Of a stretch of DNA of 54,196 nucleotides, positions 1-9,152 are shown piece after piece. The notes beneath the pieces are model-generated. The model made no database searches and had not been told where the DNA came from. It was given only the letters and a program-made list of their open reading frames with translations. Made by a program: the position numbers and the translations under genes. Origin of the DNA: Myxococcales bacterium (GTDB lineage Bacteria > Myxococcota_A > UBA9042); contig JAGSHB010000018.1 of the NCBI GenBank assembly GCA_023954815.1, forward strand, positions 1-54,196, read 5' to 3'. Position 1 is the stretch's first letter, and each line of letters starts with the position of its first letter.

Positions 1-1
1 C

Positions 2-3000
2 GATGGCAGCTGCAAAGAGACGCAAAAGCCGGCCGGCACGCCCTGTACTGACGGCAACGCCTGCACCAGCGGCGACACCTGCGCTGCGGGCACATGCGGC
101 GGCAAGGCCATCGTGTGTGACGACAAGAACCCGTGCACCACCGACAAGTGCGACATCAAGACCGGCGCCTGCGGCTTCACGCCGAATACTTCTAGCTGCG
201 ATGACGGCAACAAGTGCACCGAGACGGACGTCTGCAAGGCGGGCAAGTGCGGCGGCAAGGCCAAGGTCTGCAACGACAACAACCCTTGCACGGATGACGC
301 CTGCCAGGCTGCTGACGGCAAGTGCGCCAGCAAGGCCAAGCCCAACGGCACCGATTGCGACGACGGCTCGGTCTGCAGCGAAGCGGATGTCTGCGCCAAC
401 GGCACCTGCGGCGGCAAAGCCATCAAGTGTGACGACAACAACCCCTGCACCAACGACAGCTGCGACAAGGTCAAAGGCTGCCAGACGGCGCCGAACACCA
501 AGGCCTGCAACGACGACGACCCGTGCACTGAAGGCGACATCTGCGGCAAGGGCGCCTGCCAGCCGGGCAGCAAGAAGAAAGCGTGCAAGGACGACAACGT
601 CTGCACCGACGACACCTGCATCAAGGGCAAGGGCTGCGCGTTCCCGACCAACACCGCCACGTGCGATGACGGCAACAAGTGCACCGACGCCGATGTCTGC
701 GGCAAGGGCACCTGCGCCGGCAAGGCGAAGTCCTGCGACGACAACAACCCCTGCACCACCGATAGCTGCGACAAGGCCAAAGGCTGCGTGAACACCAACA
801 ATACCCTCGCTTGTGAGGACGGTACGGTGTGCACGAAGAGCGACAAATGCGACGGCAAGGGCAAGTGCATCGCTGGCGCCAAGATTAAGTGCGCGGACGG
901 AAATCCCTGTACCACCGATAGCTGCGACGCGAAGAAAGGGTGCGTATTCCCGGCCTTGAAGGACGGAACCGACTGCGACGACGGCAATGGCTGCACCACT
1001 GGTGACAAGTGCACCAAGGCCAAGTGCGCTGGTAAGGGCAAGAGCTGCGACGACGACAACCCCTGCACCGCAGACTCCTGCGCCAATGACAAGTGCAGCT
1101 ACAAGAACACCACCGGCCCCTGCAACGACGGCGACACCTGCACGCAGGTCGATAGCTGCGACGGCCAAGGCAAGTGCGTCGGCAAGAGCCCGATCGCCTG
1201 CAATGACAAGAACGTCTGCACGGACGACACCTGCATCAACGGCGTGGGCTGCTCGTTCAAGGCGAACACCAAGACGTGCGACGATGGCGCGTGGTGCACC
1301 GAAAAGGACGCCTGCAAGGACGGCAAGTGCGGCGGCTCGAAGAAGGCTTGCTCCGATGGTAACGGCTGCACGGTCGACGTCTGCAGCAACGACCTGAGCA
1401 AGTGCCTGAACCTGAACTCGGCCAATGGCAGCAAGTGCGACGACAGCAACAAGTGCAGCACCGCCGATGCCTGCGACGGCAAGGGCGCCTGCAAGGGCAA
1501 GGAAGTGGTTTGCGACGACGGCAACCCCTGCACCATCGACAAGTGCGCTGCGACGACCGGTAGCTGCGTGTTCACCTTGAGCACGACCGCTTGCAAGAGC
1601 CGCACGGTGCCGTTCATCGAGCACATCGACTACAAGGACCCCGACTGGTTCGGCAGCTCCAACAGTACCGGCGTCAACTGGGCTACCGACGCGACACCGC
1701 ACAAGCTGACGGGCAACGCCTCGCTCAACTTCAACAACGGCAAGACCTATGCGAGCGGCACCAAGACCGTGAGCGGCCAGGCTGTGTCGACGTTCTTCGT
1801 GGATGCAACGGCGATCAAGGCTGGCGCGATGACCCTGGCGTTCTGGAGCTTCAACGGCATCGACACCAAGGAAGTGCCCGGCTCGCTCGACAAGGGCGCG
1901 CAGCTCGACGGTCGCTACGTGGAGCTGTCCACGGACGGCTTCAAGACGGTCACGCAGTTCGCTTTGGACAGCAACCTGAACAAGAACAAGTGGGTGCTCG
2001 AAGCCCTCGATATCTCCGCGCTCAAGGGCAAGAAGTTCCAGGTCCGCTTCCGTTTCGACAGCAAGGACGGCGGCACGAACAATGGCGCTGGCTGGCACAT
2101 CGACACGCTCGACGTCTACGCCGGACCGGTCGTTGGCTTGAAAGCCGGTGGCGTGTTCACCGAGCCCTTCTTGGCGAGTAACCCCAACGGCTGGCAGTTC
2201 ACGGCGCCGCTCAAGGGCACCAAGAGCGCGTTCGCTATCGACAAGACACCGGCAGCTCCTGGCGGCTTCGGCGGCACGGAGAGCCTGAACTTCAACAACG
2301 GCACGGGCTACGACGACAAGGCCAAGGTGGGTGGTGAGGCTTGGTCGCCAGTGCTCGACCTGACTGCAGTTGCCGGCAAGAACGTGACCCTGTGGTTCAA
2401 GACGTGGAACGACGTCGGCGACTCGGGCAACAACTGGGACAAGCGCTTCGTCGAGGTGACGGACAACGCCTTCGTCAAGGTGCAAGAGACCCAGATGGCC
2501 AACGCGAAAAACTGGAAGAAGGGCTGGATTTGGGCCTTCGTTGATCTGTCCGAGTTCGCTGGCAAGAAGGTTCGTCTACGGCTGCGCTTTGACAGCGTCG
2601 ATGCGCAGTTCAACACGGGAACTGGCTGGTTTGTGGACGACATGATCATCGACACCCGCCCGATGGCAGCCTACTCGGCGATGATTCACTGCTCGGCGAC
2701 GAACCTGTTCACCATCGGTAACGCCAACAAGACTGGCGCAAGCTGGGCGGTGGACGCCTCGGGTATCAAGCCGCAAAGCGCTGATTGCTCGCTGAACTTC
2801 AACGACGGCAAGAACTTCGCCTGCCCAAGTGGTGCGTCGAAGGTCCAAGGTACGGCGACCACCGTGGCGTTTTCCGTTCCGAAGCCGAAGACGACGGGCG
2901 CCAAGACGTTCCTCACATTCAGCAGCTACCAGGACGTGGAGTCCTCACTGAAATACGACCGCATCAAGGTCGTGGCGACCGGAACGAAGGATGGCGCCAA

Positions 3001-3193
3001 GCCTGTGGTCAAGAAGTGGACGGTCGTCAAGAGCGCCGAGAACCTGAAGAAGTGGCGCAACCACAAGTACGACATCAGCGCGCTGCACGGCCTTGAGGTC
3101 ACGGTGCGATTCGCGTTCGATTCCGTCGATTGCGTCAGCAATACCGGCACGGGCGCGGCTATCGACGACATCATGGTTCGCGCCGACAAGTAG
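2..3193 (+). CDS. Giant Cys-repeat surface protein with three C-terminal beta-sandwich domains (5' partial)
   Basis: The reading frame is open at the left edge, so the start and any signal peptide lie outside the window. Roughly the first 530 visible residues are tandem Cys-rich modules built on C-D-D-G-N-x-C-T-x-D-x-C followed by a short K/G-rich segment and a closing Cys, as seen in secreted proteins of Myxococcota and Bradymonadota. The remaining ~500 residues form three related ~150-residue domains. Each begins with a variant of S-L-N-F-N-N/D-G-K and ends near G-T/A-G-W/A-x-I-D-D/T, which resembles MAM or choice-of-anchor beta-sandwiches. A surface adhesive or structural role is inferred; no catalytic motif is visible. 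The gene ends just before a strong hairpin terminator. Confidence 0.85.
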   Translation, partial: DGSCKETQKPAGTPCTDGNACTSGDTCAAGTCGGKAIVCDDKNPCTTDKCDIKTGACGFTPNTSSCDDGNKCTETDVCKAGKCGGKAKVCNDNNPCTDDACQAADGKCASKAKPNGTDCDDGSVCSEADVCANGTCGGKAIKCDDNNPCTNDSCDKVKGCQTAPNTKACNDDDPCTEGDICGKGACQPGSKKKACKDDNVCTDDTCIKGKGCAFPTNTATCDDGNKCTDADVCGKGTCAGKAKSCDDNNPCTTDSCDKAKGCVNTNNTLACEDGTVCTKSDKCDGKGKCIAGAKIKCADGNPCTTDSCDAKKGCVFPALKDGTDCDDGNGCTTGDKCTKAKCAGKGKSCDDDNPCTADSCANDKCSYKNTTGPCNDGDTCTQVDSCDGQGKCVGKSPIACNDKNVCTDDTCINGVGCSFKANTKTCDDGAWCTEKDACKDGKCGGSKKACSDGNGCTVDVCSNDLSKCLNLNSANGSKCDDSNKCSTADACDGKGACKGKEVVCDDGNPCTIDKCAATTGSCVFTLSTTACKSRTVPFIEHIDYKDPDWFGSSNSTGVNWATDATPHKLTGNASLNFNNGKTYASGTKTVSGQAVSTFFVDATAIKAGAMTLAFWSFNGIDTKEVPGSLDKGAQLDGRYVELSTDGFKTVTQFALDSNLNKNKWVLEALDISALKGKKFQVRFRFDSKDGGTNNGAGWHIDTLDVYAGPVVGLKAGGVFTEPFLASNPNGWQFTAPLKGTKSAFAIDKTPAAPGGFGGTESLNFNNGTGYDDKAKVGGEAWSPVLDLTAVAGKNVTLWFKTWNDVGDSGNNWDKRFVEVTDNAFVKVQETQMANAKNWKKGWIWAFVDLSEFAGKKVRLRLRFDSVDAQFNTGTGWFVDDMIIDTRPMAAYSAMIHCSATNLFTIGNANKTGASWAVDASGIKPQSADCSLNFNDGKNFACPSGASKVQGTATTVAFSVPKPKTTGAKTFLTFSSYQDVESSLKYDRIKVVATGTKDGAKPVVKKWTVVKSAENLKKWRNHKYDISALHGLEVTVRFAFDSVDCVSNTGTGAAIDDIMVRADK

Positions 3194-3208
3194 CCTCTCT
3201 CCGAACGA

Positions 3209-3255
3209 CGCGCCTGATGGGAGTCCGAGTGACACACCATCAGGCGCGTTTGTTT
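3209..3255 (+). terminator. Rho-independent terminator after the Cys-repeat gene
   Basis: A perfect 12-bp stem (cgcgcctgatgg / ccatcaggcgcg) with a 16-nt loop is followed by tttgttt. It lies 16 bases after the stop codon of the preceding gene. Confidence 0.85.
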
Positions 3256-3347
3256 GGGAACAACCATTGTCGTCTGGTGTTTGACCGCCGTGCCCCGCCG
3301 CGTTATCACGCCGCGCTCAGGGGCCGAGTGCCCGACATGGAGCGTCT

Positions 3348-4592
3348 ATGAGCGCCAAGAAACGGGCGAAAAGCGAGCGACAGCGCAAAAAGCAACTGGC
3401 TGAGCTCGATGAAATCGTCGGTTGGTTGTTGCGGGACAGTAAGCGCTTGTTGAAGCGCCACGGCAATCGCATCGCCCCAGATGCCCGCACCGAAATCGGC
3501 AACCTCAGAGAGCAGCTCGAGCACGTCTGCGAGCCGAAGCCTGAGCAGCGAGACCTCGTCGCCGTCAAAGACGCGTGTGACGCCCTGGATCGTGCCCTAG
3601 ACCGCTACATGGCGCGCTGGCGCAAGTCTCCGACCCGTGAGTACATCGAAGCCATCATGGGCGCGGTGATCTTGGCGCTGGTGATTCGAGCCTTCGTCTT
3701 TGAGGCGTTCAAAATTCCGACAGGATCGATGATTCCGACCCTGCACGTGCACGACCACCTCTTCGTGAACAAGTTTCTGTATGGGCTGAAAATCCCCTTC
3801 ACACGCATCAAGTTTCTGACGTTCCGTAAGCCGATTCCGGGCGAAGTCATCGTGTTCGAGTATCCCTATGACGACGACCCAGATAGCGCAGGCAAGGACC
3901 TCATCAAGCGCGTCGTCGCCACCGCCGGGGACCGAGTGCGTTTGGTCAACAATCACATCCAGATCAATGGCAAACCCATCGGCCGCGAGCTGGTCGTGAC
4001 GGCGGGCGATTGCGGAGAGGCGGTCGAGCACATCGACACCTGCCCAGACGACCCCAAGCGCTGGTGTCTGTGGGCTGGCACCGTCGACGGTAGCCTGGGT
4101 GGCCAAATCATCCGGCGGTTTCCGTCCAAGAAAGCCGCGCTCGATAAGATTCGTGAGGTCGAAGGCTTTGGCTGCACGCAACACTTGGAATGTCTCAGCG
4201 GCACCAAGTTTGTGGCCCAATTCAGGCAGGCCACGCCGGGCTCCGACAACGAGTGGGGCGCCTCTCTCAATGACCCCAACTGGCCGCCGAAGAGCTTCGA
4301 TGCCCTCCGGTTTACCCGCAGCGCGAGACGCTACTTACCCGCTGAAAACAAGGATTTCCCGGACTTTGTGATCCCAGAGGGCTTCTTGTTGGTCATGGGA
4401 GACAACCGCGACAACAGCAAGGACGGCCGCTATTTCGGGCTCGTTCCACTCGATACGGTCAAGGGCAAGGCTGGGTTCATTTGGTACGCATACGAGCGCC
4501 ATTGGTACATCCCGGACTTCTCCAGAATCGGCCAGCTCGTGCATCAAGACGGCACCTGCAAGGCCGCGCCGGCGAAAGCTGCTGCGCGCTAG
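3348..4592 (+). CDS. lepB: Signal peptidase I
   Basis: Membrane-bound serine protease that removes Sec/Tat signal peptides. A hydrophobic segment at about residues 101-120 is followed directly by the serine box P-T-G-S-M-I-P-T-L, with nucleophile Ser127. The lysine box D-L-I-K-R-V-V gives the general base Lys187, and M-G-D-N-R-D-N-S-K-D-G-R-Y-F-G is the conserved box E. The start has a GGAG Shine-Dalgarno six bases upstream. At 414 aa it is longer than E. coli LepB (about 324). The extra length is a ~95-residue charged, probably helical cytoplasmic N-terminus and a ~140-residue segment between the Lys box and box E that carries several Cys residues. It appears monocistronic. Confidence 0.95.
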   Translation: MSAKKRAKSERQRKKQLAELDEIVGWLLRDSKRLLKRHGNRIAPDARTEIGNLREQLEHVCEPKPEQRDLVAVKDACDALDRALDRYMARWRKSPTREYIEAIMGAVILALVIRAFVFEAFKIPTGSMIPTLHVHDHLFVNKFLYGLKIPFTRIKFLTFRKPIPGEVIVFEYPYDDDPDSAGKDLIKRVVATAGDRVRLVNNHIQINGKPIGRELVVTAGDCGEAVEHIDTCPDDPKRWCLWAGTVDGSLGGQIIRRFPSKKAALDKIREVEGFGCTQHLECLSGTKFVAQFRQATPGSDNEWGASLNDPNWPPKSFDALRFTRSARRYLPAENKDFPDFVIPEGFLLVMGDNRDNSKDGRYFGLVPLDTVKGKAGFIWYAYERHWYIPDFSRIGQLVHQDGTCKAAPAKAAAR

Positions 4593-4631
4593 GTTCGTGC
4601 TGAGAGAGTCCTGAAATGGCGTAACTCGACC

Positions 4632-4745
4632 CTACGTCGGCTCGCGCGTGATCAGGTCGATCACCATCGCCAGCGAGATGCGGGCAGCGACGAGACCGAT
4701 GCCGATGCCGCCAATGATAGCGACAGGCAGGATGAGTGCGTCCAT
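4632..4745 (-). CDS. 37-aa predicted single-pass membrane peptide
   Basis: A short reading frame begins MDALILPVAIIGGIGIG, a continuous Gly/Ile-rich hydrophobic helix, and ends with a charged tail, DLITREPT. A GGAG ribosome-binding site lies seven bases before the ATG, and it occupies an otherwise empty gap between lepB and the convergent radical SAM gene. No family is recognised. It could be a small inner-membrane protein; chance coding is the alternative, but the SD plus the clean hydrophobic segment argue for a real gene. Confidence 0.55.
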   Translation of the reverse strand: MDALILPVAIIGGIGIGLVAARISLAMVIDLITREPT

Positions 4746-4884
4746 GGAGCGCTCCGAATGCAAATGTTGAGCTTCAAGTACGAGAGGGTCGCGCTTTTGA
4801 GGCTAACTTGCGGCGTTCATCCGTAAAGAAATCTGCTCAGGAGCCGGCGCTGAGCCGTAGAAAGCGCAAGCTTCAAAGGCGAGG

Positions 4885-6543
4885 CTACCGGCGCTGTCGC
4901 AACGCGGCACCGAGCGCGCTATTAAACTCGGCCAGCGTTGCAGCAGAGACCCCAGTCGACTCATGATCAAAGTTGGGCCTCGCAGACCCTTCCTCTGTCG
5001 CGATGTGGAGCCGAATCAGACCAGCGTCCCCACGCCATTCAAGCGATAGCCCCCCATCGCCCTCGCCGCGCGCCATGCCCACATACTGCAGGCCAGCCAG
5101 GTCCTTGCCTCGGAGCCGCTCGGCGACAGCAGCTACACGCTGCTGCGAGCGTTTGCGCTTTTGCCCTGCGGCAACCGCGTCACTCTTGGCTTGACGCCAA
5201 GCGTGCCGAATCGCGTTCGCATCGACGACCGGCGGCTGTCCTGACCCCAGGGATGAACTGAGTCCCTGGATAACGCCCCTGAGTGAGTCGATGGCCCCAA
5301 GTGCCGGCGTGCCGACCAACTCGATCGCGACCTCATCGCCAGCGAGCCGCATCCATCCGCCGCGCCGACCTGCATTGCGCGGATCTCGCAGGATGAACTG
5401 CCATTTACCCCCGGCAGCGGCGTGGAAGCCAGCATCGATACTACCGGCGCGCTCATCGAGCCTGCCGATAACTAGACGCCCCGCAGTGGGCGTCAGGCTG
5501 GCCGCCCAGCGACGAATGGCGGCTTCCGCGAGCAGCACAAAATGAGCACCTCGGCTATCAACGGCCCGCAGCTGCTCAGCAGTGACCGGCAAGAACTCCT
5601 CGTGGCCATGAAACTCGGCGTATTTGTCGAAAATCCCACCGCACCGGTCGCCAAATACACAGTCTCCACACGTGGGGAGTTTGTGCTTGTCGGAGCGCTT
5701 GTCTTTGTACTTGTCGAAACCCTCTTGCGTGGTGCCCTGCCCGCTCGCCGCAACTGTGACGGTGAACTCGCCGTCGTGGTGCATCTTGTGAGCGAGATCC
5801 GGGGCGATACAGTAGGGTAGATTGCCAATGTTCACGTCAAAATCAGGGCCCAGGCGGGTATCGCACTGCGTCAGAAGTTCCCGAAACTCCGGTGCCATGT
5901 CGCTGTATCGCGCCATCATCGCCCGCAGCTGTTCGTCCGTCCGGTCGCCGGAATCCCTGGGCCGCACCATATCGAGGTGCAAGTCTTCGAACTCAAAGCG
6001 CTCGGCAATCTCGGCCAGAGCGCTGACGGAACGGTAGTTCTGCTCCACCACACAGATGTTGCCGGTCAGCCGCGCGCCTGAGGCCTTCAGGGCGGTCATC
6101 GACTGGGTAATCCGATCCCATGCTCCGGGATTTTCGGTCGTCGCATCGTGATGATCGCGATCGCCGCCCTGTAAGGAGAAACGCCAAACGACACGCTCAC
6201 GGGCACGGTCGCCAAGCCCCGCAAGGATCTTTTGGACCCGTGCACGAAAGCTGTCGCGTGGCGTCATCACGCCGTTGGTGAAAATGACGATTTCATCGAA
6301 ATCTAGGTCGACTGCAAACTGTAGGAGGGGCAGGAAGCTACGTTGTAGCGTCGGTTCACCACCGAGCAGGGTGATCTTGGTGGCGCCAGCGTCTCGTGCC
6401 TCTTTTAGTTGGCGGCGAATGGGTGCTTCGGCGAGCTGCGGCGCCCGTTTTTGCTCGCTCAACTGACCACTGACGCAGAACACGCACCGATTGTTGCACA
6501 GGTGCCCGAGCTGCACTTCGACTTGCCGACTCGGCTGATTCAT
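4885..6543 (-). CDS. Radical SAM protein with SPASM/twitch-like auxiliary cysteines
   Basis: The N-terminus carries the 4Fe-4S/SAM motif C-N-N-R-C-V-F-C (about residues 13-20), followed by the L-L-G-G-E-P-T SAM-binding motif. Near residue 270 the cluster C-G-D-C-V-F-G-D-R-C-G-G is a partial SPASM or twitch auxiliary cluster. The last ~220 residues look like an extra alpha/beta domain without a recognised match. The ATG at 6543 is chosen because GGAGGAG lies immediately upstream; the longer frame begins with a low-complexity Arg-rich stretch. A dual-specificity phosphatase gene lies ~100 bp upstream on the same strand. The substrate cannot be told; SPASM-type relatives modify peptides or install protein cofactors. 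Confidence 0.85.
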   Translation of the reverse strand: MNQPSRQVEVQLGHLCNNRCVFCVSGQLSEQKRAPQLAEAPIRRQLKEARDAGATKITLLGGEPTLQRSFLPLLQFAVDLDFDEIVIFTNGVMTPRDSFRARVQKILAGLGDRARERVVWRFSLQGGDRDHHDATTENPGAWDRITQSMTALKASGARLTGNICVVEQNYRSVSALAEIAERFEFEDLHLDMVRPRDSGDRTDEQLRAMMARYSDMAPEFRELLTQCDTRLGPDFDVNIGNLPYCIAPDLAHKMHHDGEFTVTVAASGQGTTQEGFDKYKDKRSDKHKLPTCGDCVFGDRCGGIFDKYAEFHGHEEFLPVTAEQLRAVDSRGAHFVLLAEAAIRRWAASLTPTAGRLVIGRLDERAGSIDAGFHAAAGGKWQFILRDPRNAGRRGGWMRLAGDEVAIELVGTPALGAIDSLRGVIQGLSSSLGSGQPPVVDANAIRHAWRQAKSDAVAAGQKRKRSQQRVAAVAERLRGKDLAGLQYVGMARGEGDGGLSLEWRGDAGLIRLHIATEEGSARPNFDHESTGVSAATLAEFNSALGAALRQRR

Positions 6544-6642
6544 CGCTCCTCCGGTCCGTAGCCTAGCCGATCCAGCGGGACGTTGCAGTCTCCTACGTCG
6601 GGTAGTCCGATGCAGACGCCGATGCAAACAACACTGATGGGA

Positions 6643-7113
6643 CTACCGCCGAGCGAGCCAGTGCTCTAGCGCGCGACGATTGGGAGCACAGGAACGCCGC
6701 TCGGTGACTTGCCGCCATGCGGTGTCCAAATCCAAGCCGCCGTGTGCCACGAGCCAGCCAATAGCCACGGACGGCGAGCGGTTTACCCCGGCTGTACAGT
6801 GGAGGTAGGTGACGCGGCCCGCTTGGCGGGCGCTCTGCACAGCGGCGACTGCGGTCTCGAGTCCGTCTCGCAACGCATCATCATCAAAGTCGACGATCGG
6901 CGTGCGCTTCGCGCTGATACCGCTGCGCATCAAGAAGTCCCACATCAGCGGCCAGTTCATGCCGACAGCGACCAAGTCTTCGTCAGTCTGCACGCTCACC
7001 AAAGACGTGATGGCGAAATCTGATGCAAGTGACTGAATGAACCCGGGAGACTTTGGGCACGGTCCCAGCCACAGGCCGGTCGCGACTTCGTCGATTGCAA
7101 GCTGCTGAGGCAT
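6643..7113 (-). CDS. Dual-specificity/tyrosine phosphatase family protein
   Basis: The 156-aa protein contains the Cys-phosphatase P-loop H-C-T-A-G-V-N-R-S (nucleophilic Cys and phosphate-binding Arg) in the C-terminal half, preceded by a D-F-D-D-D segment that may supply the general acid. The length fits a minimal DUSP domain. The ATG at 7113 is preceded by GGAGG five bases upstream; an in-frame TTG four codons earlier has no SD. It lies upstream of, and on the same strand as, the radical SAM gene. Probably cytoplasmic, acting on phosphoproteins or phosphorylated small molecules. Confidence 0.8.
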   Translation of the reverse strand: MPQQLAIDEVATGLWLGPCPKSPGFIQSLASDFAITSLVSVQTDEDLVAVGMNWPLMWDFLMRSGISAKRTPIVDFDDDALRDGLETAVAAVQSARQAGRVTYLHCTAGVNRSPSVAIGWLVAHGGLDLDTAWRQVTERRSCAPNRRALEHWLARR

Positions 7114-7256
7114 CACATCCTCCAACGTTGAGGGGCAAGCGACGTTCGGGCGCGGCGCACCGGTCGCAGTTCTACCCGATACGCTGTGTCGCGGTGATGG
7201 CGCCGAAATGCCACGCTACGCCCCAGAAACATGGGGTGATAGGGGCAAACCAGCTA

Positions 7257-8276
7257 CTAGAAGCGCACCGCTAGGCGAGCGCCCTTGCCGGCCAGACTGA
7301 TCTTGGCCTTGATCGTTCCCGGGCGAACGGGCGGATTGTTCTCTTTCTTGATGATCTGCTTCATCATGATGGTACCGCCGACAAAGCCCGCAGTTCCGAG
7401 GCCCATCAAGCTCCAACGGGTGGCATCGCCGCCCGCTGTGCCCGCGTCCGTGAACGCCTCCATCAGGACGGCGGCGAGCACCAACGAGCCGCCGCCGACG
7501 ATGCCAGCCCAAGCTAGGTTCTTGTTGTTCGATTTGAACTGCTCGAGCGCCGGATCGATCGTGTGCGTCTTGCCAGCGACGACGGCTAGCTTGCCCTTGG
7601 TGCCGAAGTAGCCAGGGCGCTTGACGACCACGCTGTAGCTGCCGGCAGGTAGGGTCTTCGACGCCTTGCCGTCCGCCGCAGCGACTTTCTTGCCGTCGAT
7701 CTCGAGGCTGGAGCCGTCCTGCGCGGAGAGAACCACGGTGCCGACTGTCACGACGCTAACCGAAGCCTCTCCTTCCGGCTTGACGCTGGCAGGGTACGTT
7801 CCAACGAGCGCGCCCTTCTTGGTCTTGACCGTGATCTTGTAGTCCCCCGCCTTCACTTCAAAGCGGTTGCTCCCCTTCTTCAAGCCGTGGAGGGCACCCG
7901 CGACTTCAGCGACGAGCCCGTCGGCGTCGCTCATGATGATGACGTGTCCTGGCTTGGGTGGAGGAGGCGGGGCCGGCGCGGCGACAGGCGTGCCGTCTGC
8001 GGCCACCGCACCCTCTGCGGGCTGTGTGCCGTCTGCGCCGGCAGCAGGAGCAGTACCAGCGGCAGGGGCAGCAGCGGCAGCAGGGGCAGCGGCGGGCTTG
8101 GCGGCTTCTTTCTTGGGCGCAGTCTTCGCTTGATCAGCCGCAGCAGCGACCTTGGGCGCTGGTTTGGCAACGGGCTCTGCTTTCTTTGCGGTGGGCCGCG
8201 GTGGAGCCGCAAACGCGGGAAGCGCTGCGATGGAGAGCACGAGTGCGGTCACGATGGGCAAACGACTGACGAACAT
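7257..8276 (-). CDS. Envelope protein with signal peptide, Ala/Pro linker, PEGA-like domain and C-terminal membrane helices
   Basis: A signal peptide (MFVSRLPIVTALVLSIAALPAFA) leads into ~90 residues of Ala/Pro/Lys linker ending in a poly-Pro run before K-P-G-H-V-I-I. Two PEGA-like beta segments follow; the second contains S-L-E-I-D-G-K-K, L-P-A-G-S-Y-S-V-V-V-K-R-P-G-Y. The C-terminal ~100 residues hold two hydrophobic segments (around L-A-W-A-G-I-V-G-G-G-S-L-V-L and W-S-L-M-G-L-G-T-A-G-F-V-G-G) and a basic tail. PEGA domains are common in the envelope of Myxococcota, and the linker looks periplasm-spanning. The specific function is unknown. Confidence 0.7.
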   Translation of the reverse strand: MFVSRLPIVTALVLSIAALPAFAAPPRPTAKKAEPVAKPAPKVAAAADQAKTAPKKEAAKPAAAPAAAAAPAAGTAPAAGADGTQPAEGAVAADGTPVAAPAPPPPPKPGHVIIMSDADGLVAEVAGALHGLKKGSNRFEVKAGDYKITVKTKKGALVGTYPASVKPEGEASVSVVTVGTVVLSAQDGSSLEIDGKKVAAADGKASKTLPAGSYSVVVKRPGYFGTKGKLAVVAGKTHTIDPALEQFKSNNKNLAWAGIVGGGSLVLAAVLMEAFTDAGTAGGDATRWSLMGLGTAGFVGGTIMMKQIIKKENNPPVRPGTIKAKISLAGKGARLAVRF

Positions 8277-8392
8277 TGGGGGTCCTCCGATGGGACAAGC
8301 CCGTGGGCGCGCGGCTCAACCGTGGTCCGCAGCGCAGGGCATGGAAGGCGCGGGTTCTACCACGGTTTGCCGGACCATGAAACTGCGTGGAC

Positions 8393-9016
8393 TCAACCCT
8401 CTGGGCCAGCTCCAGGACGCTTCCGCGCCTCGACGATGCTGTAGCGGGCATTCAAGCGGTCTCGCAAGGCTTTGAGTGCGGGTTTGTCATCGAGATCAAC
8501 GCCGTAGCGCTCGACGATCGTCAGTGGAAGGGCGATCGCCAGATCAGCCACACTGAGATCATCACCGACCAGCCACTCCCTGCCACCGAGGAGCGCGCCG
8601 AAGACCTCCAACGTCCGCTGCACGCGCCGTACCTTCTTGCGGTAGACAACAATGTCCCAGTCACCCGGCTCGCGGCCTGCCATGGAACGGTCGATCGCGA
8701 TGAGGGGCTCGAGCAGTCCGTCCCGCGCCAATTCGTCCGCCATCCAACAGCGAGCACGATGCAAGGGCTCTTCGGGCAGCAGGCCGTCGGGCTCCACCAC
8801 TTCTAGGTAGTCGATGATGGTGTTGCTGCCGAAGACGGGCTTGTTGTCATCGGTAACCCACACCGGAAGCCTGCGCAGCGGATTGAGTGCAGACATTTCA
8901 GGCGGCGGCGACCCTCGTTCGATCACAGCCTGATCGTAAGGAATCTCACGCTCGTTCAGATAGGCACGCACTTTGAAACAATACGGGCAGTCCATGTAGT
9001 GGTAGAGAGTGGCCAT
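8393..9016 (-). CDS. Glutaredoxin-2-like / GST-fold thioredoxin protein
   Basis: The 207-aa protein starts with a glutaredoxin-type N-terminal domain with redox motif C-P-Y-C at residues 10-13. Next come the cis-Pro region (R-R-L-P-V-W-V) and the glutathione-site segment G-S-N-T-I-I-D-Y-L. The C-terminal half is an all-helical GST domain with V-A-D-L-A-I-A-L-P. CPYC plus a GST C-domain is the layout of E. coli GrxB (Grx2), although the overall family could also be a plain GST. It likely catalyses glutathione-dependent disulfide reduction in the cytosol. An AGGAA Shine-Dalgarno precedes the ATG. The gene is divergent from the downstream lipoprotein gene. Confidence 0.8.
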   Translation of the reverse strand: MATLYHYMDCPYCFKVRAYLNEREIPYDQAVIERGSPPPEMSALNPLRRLPVWVTDDNKPVFGSNTIIDYLEVVEPDGLLPEEPLHRARCWMADELARDGLLEPLIAIDRSMAGREPGDWDIVVYRKKVRRVQRTLEVFGALLGGREWLVGDDLSVADLAIALPLTIVERYGVDLDDKPALKALRDRLNARYSIVEARKRPGAGPEG

Positions 9017-9152
9017 GAGAAGATTCCTGAAAAAATGGGGGCGACGGCACAGGCGCGTTGGTGGGGAGCGACGGGGTAGGCTATACCACGATCAGGACCC
9101 CGAGCCACTCCGCGCGGCATCGACCCCAGTCCGATATGTGCAGGAAGTCTCG

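Noticed and set aside
9009-9152. Upstream start for the Cys-rich lipoprotein
   Set aside because: It would add 48 basic residues before the signal peptide and overlap the divergent gene's start.
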